The notes beneath the pieces are model-generated. The model did no database searches. It worked only from the letters and a program-made list of their open reading frames with translations, and was not told the origin of the DNA. Positions 63,001 through 64,000 of a stretch of 64,000 nucleotides of DNA are shown one piece after another. A program made the position numbers and the translations under genes. Numbering within the stretch: position 1 is the stretch's first letter; each line of letters opens with the position of its first letter. Source of the DNA: Amphiura filiformis (lineage: Eukaryota; Echinodermata; Ophiuroidea; Amphilepidida; Amphiuridae). The DNA lies in contig NC_092631.1 in assembly GCF_039555335.1 (NCBI RefSeq), forward strand, positions 7,266,481-7,330,480. Direction: 5' to 3'.

Positions 63001-63599
63001 CATAGTCCCTTCCAGCCTAACCTCCTGAAAAACTTGCAGAGTTGAAAAATTACAATCACGCTGGATCTGACTATGTTGTGTAAAGTCAAACATTGTCAAT
63101 GGTGCAGAATTCGGCACCCCAAATATCACACATGAGCCACTAATTTACTGCTATTTTATACCTACATTAAAATATTACCGCAAATTCTTTTATAACTTCA
63201 GTTTTTAGACGAAAAGCTCATGACTTTTTTGGGGAAATTAAAAAAAAAAACTTTAAAAAAAAAAAAAGAAGTTTTATGGTCGGGACTGCCGAGACGGTTG
63301 TCGGACGAGGACAAGCAAACAACTTTTATTTTGGCCTAAAGGGGGGCAGTTACTTTTTGTGATATGTTTACATACCTTTTCACACAGTGTCTGCCATTCA
63401 CCCCACTGGCTGTCTTTAGGTTTACTTCTGCACTCAATAGTATAGCCTGTAACATCTGACCCACCATCACTCTGAGGAGCTTTCCAGCTGATTTCAATCT
63501 TCTTGATGCCAACATTCTTTATATCAGGCTTGGCTGGTGCATCAGGTTTCTTGATGCCAACATTCTTTACATCAGGCTTGGCTGGTGCATCGGGTTTAT
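29776..63599 (-). CDS. FN3-FN3-Roc-COR-TIR protein, 29 exons, 5' end outside window
   Basis: Twenty-nine exons joined in order give 1,234 codons without a stop; every junction agrees in phase. Residues (1 = first full codon): FN3 about 1-117 and 118-218; Roc GTPase 219-337 and about 490-600, with P-loop GQERVGKTS at 256-264, ITDGV near 280, DFAGQ at 501-505 and THKRD at 588-592; an acidic Pro/Ser/Glu-rich insert at 338-490; COR about 630-1003; TIR about 1017-1152; Ser/Thr/Gly-rich tail to 1234. Roc-COR proteins are GTPases that dimerise through COR; TIR domains assemble signalling complexes or cleave NAD+. The FN3 repeats are of the intracellular GGS-vtgY-ie type. There is no signal peptide or membrane segment in the visible part. 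An immune or cell-death signalling role is inference. The terminal stop overlaps a GTAAGT, so a further 3' exon cannot be excluded. Confidence 0.9.
31085..31540 (+). pseudogene. Degraded non-LTR reverse transcriptase fragment
   Basis: Plus strand shows ISLLKNGKSAGIDH, then in another frame an NDWKRGI-like stretch (about 31280). These match the N-terminal fingers of LINE polymerases (family: l..nKSaGiDgIp.E, p..Wk.giIvp). Several frameshifts. Subfamily undetermined. Confidence 0.55.
31579..31921. mobile_element. TTAA-flanked inverted-repeat element, 343 bp
   Basis: agtcccattcagtgatccc (31579) and its inverse ggaaatcactgagtgggct (ending 31921), each followed outside by TTAA (31575-31578, 31922-31925). 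A truncated relative begins taaaggcccattcagtga at about 49840 and shares internal blocks to about 50100. TTAA targets are typical of piggyBac- and Kolobok-type elements. Confidence 0.78.
32040..32300 (-). pseudogene. RTE-type LINE 3' fragment
   Basis: The minus strand contains gtagtcgcctgc and the cgcagccgaa tail also seen at the end of the RTE copy at 11090-11125. The preceding bases resemble the C-terminal RTE coding part but are heavily shifted. Confidence 0.65.
32409..32588 (-). CDS. Exon 28: TIR domain, last part
   Basis: Encodes EAQYAKYKGKPIIPLKF, then PDGWLGLLICSLLYYDV. The K-K-E-A-x-Y-A joint with exon 27 puts a Glu where NAD-cleaving TIRs such as SARM1 have their catalytic Glu. Box GWLG follows. 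Confidence 0.92.
32589..33359. other. Intron sequence, no gene
   Basis: Contains a short AAT/AAC microsatellite (32595-32625) and the phrase taaccctaaacctaacccta near 32682; nothing else recognisable. Confidence 0.5.
33364..34029. mobile_element. TTAA-flanked foldback element, 666 bp, nearly a full palindrome
   Basis: Outer TTAA at 33360-33363 and 34030-34033. The two halves are imperfect inverses over almost their entire length: tttgacagtattttttgtggga with cccacaataaatactgtcc; cgaattgcatt with aatgcaattcg; tccatatcttcaatat on either side of the centre near 33700. No coding capacity; the apparent ORF at 33610-33798 is part of the hairpin. Confidence 0.88.
34069..34170 (-). CDS. Exon 27: TIR domain, middle
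   Basis: Encodes GNMDDRMAEAVDGAFVILLC and FSKDYQKSGSCKK. The M-x-x-A-V/I-x-x-A-x-V strand and C-F-S-x-x-Y-x-x-S pattern match TIR. The last codon (Glu) is completed in the next exon. Confidence 0.92.
34744..35388. mobile_element. Inverted-repeat element with 'cacatagtggcgtat' motifs
   Basis: Ends TTCATCACATAGTG (34744) and CACTATGTGATGAA (35375). The motif recurs internally at about 34933, 34975, 35020, 35050, 35090 and 35110 in both orientations. It shares the catagtggcgtat core with the element at 25867-26496. It lies between the first two TIR exons. Confidence 0.8.
35449..35571 (-). CDS. Exon 26: TIR domain, first part
   Basis: Encodes HVMISYSWGQRKECQKRM, a helix, then GFQVWLDVDEM. The SYSW box 1 and the G-F-x-V-W-L-D-x-D-x-M BB-loop region are typical TIR. 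Acceptor attacag, donor gtgag. Confidence 0.93.
35572..36832. other. Intron 25: hairpin and small duplication
   Basis: Perfect 15-bp stem ctatatagatgacta/tagtcatctatatag at 35630-35668. A 73-bp direct duplication (gcacatcatattgatg onwards) at 36541 and 36614. The rest shows nothing recognisable. Confidence 0.65.
36833..36871 (-). CDS. Exon 25: COR-TIR linker microexon
   Basis: 39 nt encoding VSSSTEKPKPKQ between COR and TIR. The 2+36+1 phase links exons 24 and 26 exactly, with acceptor atacag and donor gtgaga. The shortest exon, so less certain than its neighbours. Confidence 0.75.
37078..37974. mobile_element. Probable non-autonomous Helitron, 897 bp
   Basis: Begins TC (after A, 37077) with ctataaatagggaaatgttg and a TG/TATG-rich stretch, and ends in a GC-rich hairpin (cccgcgc-gaa-gcgcggg, 37947-37963) a few bases before CTAG (37971-37974), followed by T. 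A^T insertion, 5' TC, 3' hairpin and CTAG are the Helitron rules. No Rep/helicase ORF inside. Confidence 0.7.
38237..38741. mobile_element. TTAA-flanked inverted-repeat element, 505 bp, with two strong hairpins
   Basis: agccttaatgtacgatcttttt (38237) is inverse to the right end aaaaaagatcgtacattatgact (ending 38741). TTAA lies outside both ends (38233-38236, 38742-38745). Inside are a 34-nt perfect palindrome (38467-38500, centre cacatgtg) and an 18-bp-stem hairpin (38540-38557 with 38566-38583). Non-coding. Confidence 0.82.
38872..39310 (+). pseudogene. CR1/L2-type LINE 3' end
   Basis: Plus strand reads FKILLQTYKALNGHAPNYIC and LVITSSYGDRAFAVPL, the C-terminal signature of CR1/L2 polymerases. 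A 3' tail follows with tagcgcttagaaacc, gcgcttgataaatg and an ATT-rich end. Antisense to the host gene. Confidence 0.85.
39751..39967 (-). CDS. Exon 24: COR C-terminus
   Basis: Encodes FDFMSKTLHELRDKWAKGIK, TMTVGCVAC and KLHLIPMEECGSGSYLC. Helix then Cys-containing strands at the COR end (family: vGCp.C). Acceptor attcag, donor gtgag. Confidence 0.88.
39968..41106. other. Intron 23: palindrome and 'catcacatacagatctat' repeats
   Basis: A 13-bp-stem hairpin at 40071-40100 (aacaattcatatg, loop taat). From 40336 to 40750 phrases like catcacatacagatctat recur about six times, perhaps a degenerate dispersed repeat. No gene. Confidence 0.55.
41107..41187 (-). CDS. Exon 23: COR loop
   Basis: Encodes ITLKKVAEHGKKSGSSTGEP, a polar loop. 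Short, but phase 0-0 with good acceptor (attatag) and donor (gtaagt). Confidence 0.8.
41527..41702 (-). CDS. Exon 22: COR, after FLP
   Basis: Encodes DGFFHRVLVHFARWSSQH and LFYRFCKSIVGPENKRHVCS. FLP-x-G-F-F-x-R-L-x-V completes the conserved COR motif across the junction with exon 21. Confidence 0.92.
41885..42014 (-). CDS. Exon 21: COR, strand region
   Basis: Encodes QEYCVPACLHPTEGNV and DGIFYVDFDTFLP; fits the YxVPxxL... -Y-x-F-x-x-FLP pattern of the C-terminal COR subdomain. Confidence 0.9.
42050..42800. repeat. Dispersed repeat, inverse of 45050-45833, one end missing
   Basis: From tccttatgaataaggcag on, it matches the reverse complement of the element in the neighbouring intron (ttttgagcaaattgagtta, accaaaataagtac, gaaatcccaaatt blocks in mirrored order). 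The right terminus is not recognisable. Confidence 0.65.
42967..43432. mobile_element. 12-bp-TSD element, copy 1 (466 bp)
   Basis: Flanked by tattaaggtata at 42955-42966 and 43433-43444. Contains inverted arms tacatttaaaatagacttgg (42967) and its inverse (about 43353-43372), then an extra 60-bp right tail from ccagctcccttcttgg to cttggatttatt. A second copy in reverse orientation lies at 63653-63975. The centre is GC-rich (ctcgctgtcgcctccgcc). Non-coding; class unknown. Confidence 0.85.
43495..43650 (-). CDS. Exon 20: COR core
   Basis: Encodes MWQELRDHGILCNKLIDHVW and IKQELLELMERFDMLFRQP. The G-I-L-x-x-x-L-I/L-x-x-V-W pattern is typical of COR. A 12-bp-TSD element lies only about 60 bp past the donor. 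Confidence 0.92.
43821..44096 (+). mobile_element. TTAA element with CCCTAAC ends, copy a
   Basis: Starts CCCTAAC after TTAA (43817-43820) and ends GTTAGGG followed by TTAG. Inside, gcatgcgagggg and a damaged B box (ggttagaatccc) precede gtgacttctttgttcatctt and a pyrimidine-rich stretch. Confidence 0.8.
44137..44384 (+). mobile_element. TTAA element with CCCTAAC ends, copy b
   Basis: TTAA on both sides (44133-44136, 44385-44388), CCCTAAC/GTTAGGG ends; same order of blocks as copy a 40 bp upstream, with a deletion at the B box. Confidence 0.85.
44772..44966 (-). CDS. Exon 19: COR core, GC donor
   Basis: Encodes FTTMLGLYHDLGTIIWFGED and VILDPQWLIDVFKAVIT. The LGxYHDLGxI and DPQWLIDxFxxVI blocks are hallmark COR motifs. 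The 5' splice site is CAG|gcaagt, a GC donor with otherwise perfect consensus; phase and the next exon fit. Confidence 0.93.
45050..45833. mobile_element. Inverted-repeat element, 784 bp
   Basis: atatcgttatgaacacggcagagt at the left and its imperfect inverse actctgccgaattcataatgatat at the right. No coding capacity. An inverted relative lies at 42050-42800. Confidence 0.75.
45997..46164. mobile_element. hAT-type MITE, 168 bp, 8-bp target duplication
   Basis: Ends ctgtggcagcgg and ccgccactg; flanked by tacaatgc at 45989-45996 and 46165-46172. Interior has two poly-T/G tracts and no ORF. Confidence 0.8.
46279..46422 (-). CDS. Exon 18: COR domain start
   Basis: Encodes APHMKEKYPIKWLQFHKAVI, matching the COR entry pattern (M-x-E-x-x-P-x-x-W-L-x-F/L). 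Phase 0-0, 48 codons. Confidence 0.9.
46844..46969 (-). CDS. Exon 17: Roc C-terminal helix / Roc-COR junction
   Basis: Encodes EEDAVKRKIFGILKEKKYEK and VRRQFHFLENDPTKKQPSDEE; a basic amphipathic stretch after G4. Acceptor ttcag, donor gtaaat after GAG. Confidence 0.87.
46970..47997. other. Intron sequence, nothing recognised
   Basis: AT-rich. An open frame at 47043-47246 (+) overlaps no known domain and is not supported. Confidence 0.5.
47998..48184 (-). mobile_element. TTAA element with CCCTAAC-like ends, copy d (deleted core)
   Basis: TTAA at 47994-47997 and 48185-48188; ends ccctaat / gttagga. Opposite orientation to copies a-c; lacks the B-box part seen in copy e. Confidence 0.72.
48216..48486 (-). 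mobile_element. TTAA element with CCCTAAC ends, copy e
   Basis: ccctaac (48216) to gttaggg (48486) followed by TTAA; the left flank is TTAG. On minus: gatgcgattgcatcat, ggcccgggcaagct, gaggggtcaggggttcaac (B-box-like), then a CTTT-rich tail. It ends 21 bp from the donor of exon 16. Confidence 0.8.
48508..48660 (-). CDS. Exon 16: Roc G4 motif
   Basis: Encodes DFIKFWLQSIYTYA then PPIFIIGTHKRD. THKRD takes the place of the N/TKxD guanine-specificity motif, in the TH-x-D form usual for Roc. Acceptor gttaag, donor gtaag. Confidence 0.92.
48698..48829 (-). repeat. Partial duplicate of exon 16 with its acceptor (127-bp period)
   Basis: The first 90 nt of exon 16 and part of its upstream intron are repeated upstream in transcription order. 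This copy keeps the acceptor but lacks the 3' half and any donor. Using that acceptor would add codons and reach a stop before the true exon, so it is likely not used productively. Confidence 0.88.
48830..49530. other. Intron 15, nothing recognised
   Basis: AT-rich, no repeats or domains that I can name; open frames near 48913-49163 on minus have no recognisable motif. Confidence 0.5.
49531..49623 (-). CDS. Exon 15: Roc strand after switch II
   Basis: Encodes VFFNRRAVFALVFDMSKKLE, the hydrophobic strand after switch II that Roc domains keep (family: F...aiyllvfdl). Phase 0-0, 31 codons. Confidence 0.9.
50131..50355 (-). repeat. 65-bp tandem copies of the end of the switch II exon
   Basis: The last about 45 nt of exon 14 with its GT donor and some intron recur at 50131, 50196, 50261 and (partial) 50326. 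In all full copies the codon for the Gly of DFAGQ reads Arg (DFARQ), so they derive from one variant. No acceptor precedes them; I read them as intronic debris, though each offers a duplicate donor site. Confidence 0.9.
50454..50573 (-). CDS. Exon 14: Roc switch II
   Basis: The end of the polar insert runs into the DxxG strand: LEVTFWDFAGQDLYYTTHQ. DFAGQ is the Walker B/switch II motif of Roc domains. The family's WDFAGQ-x-x-Y-x-x-THQ pattern is fully kept. Confidence 0.93.
50678..50918 (+). mobile_element. TTAA element with CCCTAAC ends, copy c (intact B box)
   Basis: ccctaac after TTAA (50674-50677) to gttaggg followed by TTAT. Contains gcatgcgaggggtccgaggt leading into a perfect pol III B box GGTTCGAATCC, then gcaccaagtgacttctttg and a pyrimidine tract. 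Lies between exons 13 and 14. Confidence 0.83.
51096..51161 (-). CDS. Exon 13: linker insert, duplicated exon copy 2
   Basis: 66 nt, phase 0-0, encoding ESASTSAKDETTPIEESKDP. Differs from exon 12 at a handful of codons. Shared intron blocks (cctgtctgttaacatgttt at about 51000 and 51588; ctactgtctgtcaaagtgac at about 51469 and 51929) show the unit was duplicated with its intron. Confidence 0.82.
51671..51736 (-). CDS. Exon 12: linker insert, duplicated exon copy 1
   Basis: 66 nt, phase 0 at both ends, encoding TSTSSPAKDEETPVEESKDP. Close paralogue of the next exon; flanking intron sequence is shared too (period 575 bp). Being phase 0-0 and 22 codons long, either copy could be skipped without a frameshift. 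Confidence 0.82.
52265..52314 (-). CDS. Exon 11: linker insert
   Basis: A 50-nt microexon encoding ESEEQKSDDKQVPETKT. Acceptor atacag, donor gtaag. Supported by phase on both sides. Confidence 0.75.
52721..52802 (-). CDS. Exon 10: linker insert
   Basis: Encodes TPESSKTPVQPTAPTSEPLN, Thr/Pro/Ser-rich, with no predicted fold. Acceptor tatcag, donor gtatg. Confidence 0.78.
53481..53560 (-). CDS. Exon 9: linker insert
   Basis: Encodes PPEDTDVSQHPPQESEQESH and KEKKIM, acidic and polar. Acceptor aaacag, donor gtgag. Confidence 0.78.
53790..53988. mobile_element. Small inverted-repeat element, about 200 bp
   Basis: aaatgaagagatttcat (53791-53807) and its exact inverse (53972-53988) bound a segment with gacttcgaaacgtccacagtg. 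Non-coding. Target duplication not clear. Confidence 0.7.
54007..54330. repeat. 154-bp tandem duplication in an intron
   Basis: agagtttagagtata starts at 54007 and 54161, with shared caacatatgttactttccat and cacccatattagatca blocks; a third partial start follows near 54325 after a TA tract. Confidence 0.9.
54382..54445 (-). CDS. Exon 8: start of acidic linker insert
   Basis: Encodes STPVPEEEQEHLPPKVAGTP, low-complexity Pro/Glu-rich. Acceptor caacag, donor gtaag; phase fits exons 7 and 9. Confidence 0.78.
54872..54957 (-). CDS. Exon 7: Roc, after switch I
   Basis: Encodes a His-, Lys- and Ala-rich helix (KHDWGVAHAAATMMDPTLADK). It sits between switch I and the disordered insert. No catalytic residues assigned. 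Acceptor tttag, donor gtagg. Confidence 0.8.
54958..56312. other. Intron 6: one perfect hairpin, otherwise nothing
   Basis: gagggtctgtaatca and its exact inverse flank catt at 55625-55658. No other recognisable element or gene. Confidence 0.6.
56313..56419 (-). CDS. Exon 6: Roc switch I region
   Basis: Encodes EEITDGVDASKCCSVAFADP. The T-D/E-G block corresponds to the switch I Thr-containing stretch of Roc domains (family form S-T-x-G-I/V). Split codons on both sides match the neighbours. Confidence 0.85.
57107..57269 (-). CDS. Exon 5: Roc domain start with P-loop
   Basis: A charged helix (LRGAEALAAYLEASKEGKKE) precedes the first strand and Walker A motif IRLMLVGQERVGKTSLVKAF. The GxxxxGKTS spacing is intact, so nucleotide binding is expected. 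Acceptor actag, donor gtaag. Confidence 0.93.
57474..57731. mobile_element. MITE with about 90-bp inverted repeats, 258 bp
   Basis: tattgaattaaacataaaac (57474) through ccaaggtgcatctt is inverted at 57645-57731. The loop between the arms has aggtcgaggatcttgagtcg. No ORF. Confidence 0.85.
57732..58565. other. Intron 4: paralogous to the intron at about 61000-61672
   Basis: Blocks such as gtgacttgttatagctct (versus gtgacttgttgtactct), tcaaattacaa and caattaaaaagaaaccttac are shared with the intron next to exon 2, showing that introns were duplicated with the FN3 module. Confidence 0.7.
58566..58692 (-). CDS. Exon 4: second half of FN3 domain B
   Basis: Encodes DLEADTEYQFRVCARNKLGLSEPS, the FN3 E-G strands. 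The split codon joins directly to the Roc exon (57107-57269), so the second FN3 domain abuts the GTPase. Acceptor cactag, donor gtaagg. Confidence 0.9.
59102..59554. mobile_element. Tc1/mariner-like MITE, 453 bp, TA target
   Basis: About 40-bp terminal inverted repeats (ataggtaaattttcacggga at 59102 and its inverse ending 59554), each flanked outside by TA (59100-59101 and 59555-59556). No transposase. Its right edge abuts the LINE fragment. Confidence 0.82.
59560..59655 (-). pseudogene. Short CR1-type LINE 3' fragment
   Basis: The minus strand reads LHWLPVSERIALCVFKSLNGLSPQYI, the C-terminal signature of CR1/L2 polymerases (family: LHWLPV..RI.YK...K.LNG..P.Y). It is squeezed between the partial-exon array and the TA-flanked MITE. 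Too short to say more. Confidence 0.7.
59641..60581 (-). repeat. 127/130-bp tandem array of a partial FN3 exon, seven extra copies
   Basis: The last 80-83 nt of exon 3 plus about 47 nt of its intron are repeated with ends at 60455, 60328, 60201, 60074, 59947, 59817 and 59687 (period 127; the two leftmost 130). Each copy keeps the GT donor. The duplication joint placed gcccctttattgggtcag before the exon piece, which looks like a splice acceptor. Lengths of 80 or 83 are not multiples of three, so single inclusion would shift the frame. I treat them as intronic. Overlapping 94-codon ORFs here are artefacts of the period. Confidence 0.93.
60582..60757 (-). CDS. Exon 3: first half of FN3 domain B
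   Basis: Paralogue of exon 1 with a single KPDAPAKPDV linker; encodes IEISWKAPQSNGGSDVTGYT and SQWGEWQTLCEK. The 3' part of this exon plus the start of its intron is the unit of the 127-bp array that follows (59641-60581). Confidence 0.88.
61673..61802 (-). CDS. Exon 2: second half of FN3 domain A
   Basis: Encodes L-x-RATDYQFRVYAENKLGRSEPS, the E to G strands with the YxFRVxAxNxxGxSxPS signature of FN3. Acceptor cactag, donor gtaag. Exon and flanking intron sequence closely resemble 58566-58692. Confidence 0.9.
61803..63375. other. Intron 1: no gene
   Basis: AT-rich intron with poly-A tracts near 63240-63268 and the phrase aggggctttttat repeated around 62870-62910. No coding frame with recognisable motif. 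Confidence 0.5.
63376..63599 (-). CDS. Exon 1 in window: first half of FN3 domain A
   Basis: Acceptor ..catag, donor gtatg. Encodes a proline-rich linker then IEISWKAPQSDGGSDVTGYT, the A to C strands of an FN3 fold (core Trp and Tyr present). The 16-residue segment KPDAPAKPDVKNVGIK is present twice in tandem (48-bp duplication at 63504-63599), unlike the paralogous exon at 60582-60757. It begins in the middle of a codon, so another coding exon lies beyond the window. Confidence 0.88.
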
Positions 63600-63652
63600 C
63601 TATGTATAGGCATTAGGTTGTAAAGAACATACAATACATATTACTACAGTTA

Positions 63653-63975
63653 AATAAATCCAAGTAAGGTAAATCATCCACAGTAAAGTGCTCAACCAAG
63701 GAGGGAGCTGGAATACATTTAAAATAAACTTGGTGATTTATTAAAGCATTATTTACAATATTGTTTCATGCAGGTCATGCCTTGTGCTCGGTCACACGCT
63801 TCGCGCTCGCCGTCGCCACTTCGCGGCGTGAGCGCTCCGCGCTAGAAATCGAAGCATCATAATCAGTTTCCAGTGATTAGCATATTCTGATGAGTGTAGG
63901 TCAACTTCGGCTGGCCTGCATGAAACAATATTGTAAATAATGCTTTAATAAATCACCAAGTCTATTTTAAATGTA
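63653..63975. mobile_element. 12-bp-TSD element, copy 2 (323 bp, reverse orientation)
   Basis: Flanked by ttactacagtta at 63641-63652 and 63976-63987. Same inverted arms and 60-bp tail as copy 1, in reverse orientation and with a shorter centre. The paralogous intron at 60780-60815 (acatactactgttacatagctg) lacks the element and shows the empty site. Confidence 0.9.
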
Positions 63976-64000
63976 TTACTACAGTTATATAGCTGGGGGA

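Noticed and set aside
1..64000. CRISPR arrays, bacterial operons, phage genes
   Set aside because: Tandem repeats here have 48- to 154-bp units without spacers, and the genes are spliced and eukaryotic.

Overview
The window is intron-rich, transposon-laden animal DNA. The repeat set (a DIRS-type retroelement, CR1- and RTE-type LINE remnants, one CR1 ORF1 with a 2A-like peptide plus PHD finger, many short inverted-repeat elements) and the intracellular FN3/Roc-COR/TIR domains suggest a marine deuterostome invertebrate such as an echinoderm or hemichordate. That assignment is inference; nothing here fixes the species. There are no bacterial operons, CRISPR arrays or rRNA genes.

The right half (29776-63599, minus strand) is one host gene whose 5' end lies beyond the window. 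I could assemble 29 exons by hand. All junctions keep one open frame for 1,234 codons, with GT-AG introns except one GC-AG intron. In protein order it encodes two FN3 domains, a Roc GTPase domain (P-loop GQERVGKTS, DFAGQ, THKRD), a COR domain, a TIR domain and a Ser/Thr/Gly-rich tail. The G domain is interrupted by about 150 acidic, Pro/Ser/Glu-rich residues spread over six tiny exons. I know of no described protein with the order FN3-FN3-Roc-COR-TIR; a signalling or innate-immune role is inference from the domains. The gene is being reshaped by exon-scale tandem duplication: a duplicated two-exon FN3 module, a 16-residue duplication inside one FN3 exon, a duplicated linker exon, an eight-copy array of a partial FN3 exon, about four copies of the end of the switch-II exon, and a partial copy of the G4-motif exon.

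The left part holds repeats. A 110-bp satellite (1-1115) and a 131-bp satellite (8331-9227) bracket a decayed 7.0-kb DIRS element (1280-8280, coding on minus) whose inverted terminal repeats and internal complementary region define its ends. Then come an RTE pseudogene (9760-11135), several terminal-inverted-repeat elements, a duplicated tRNA-like unit (14422-14902), a Cys-containing tandem repeat (15901-16766), a 4.3-kb foldback element (16773-21045), two CR1-type LINE pseudogenes (21082-25300) and more inverted-repeat elements up to 29707.

Introns of the host gene carry a TTAA-flanked element family with piggyBac-like ends and a tRNA-like core (five copies), other TTAA-flanked palindromes, a hAT-type MITE with an 8-bp duplication, a Tc1/mariner-like MITE, a probable non-autonomous Helitron and two copies of an element with 12-bp target duplications. 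All coordinates are from reading by eye; exon edges are firm where codon phase and splice signals agree, transposon edges less so.
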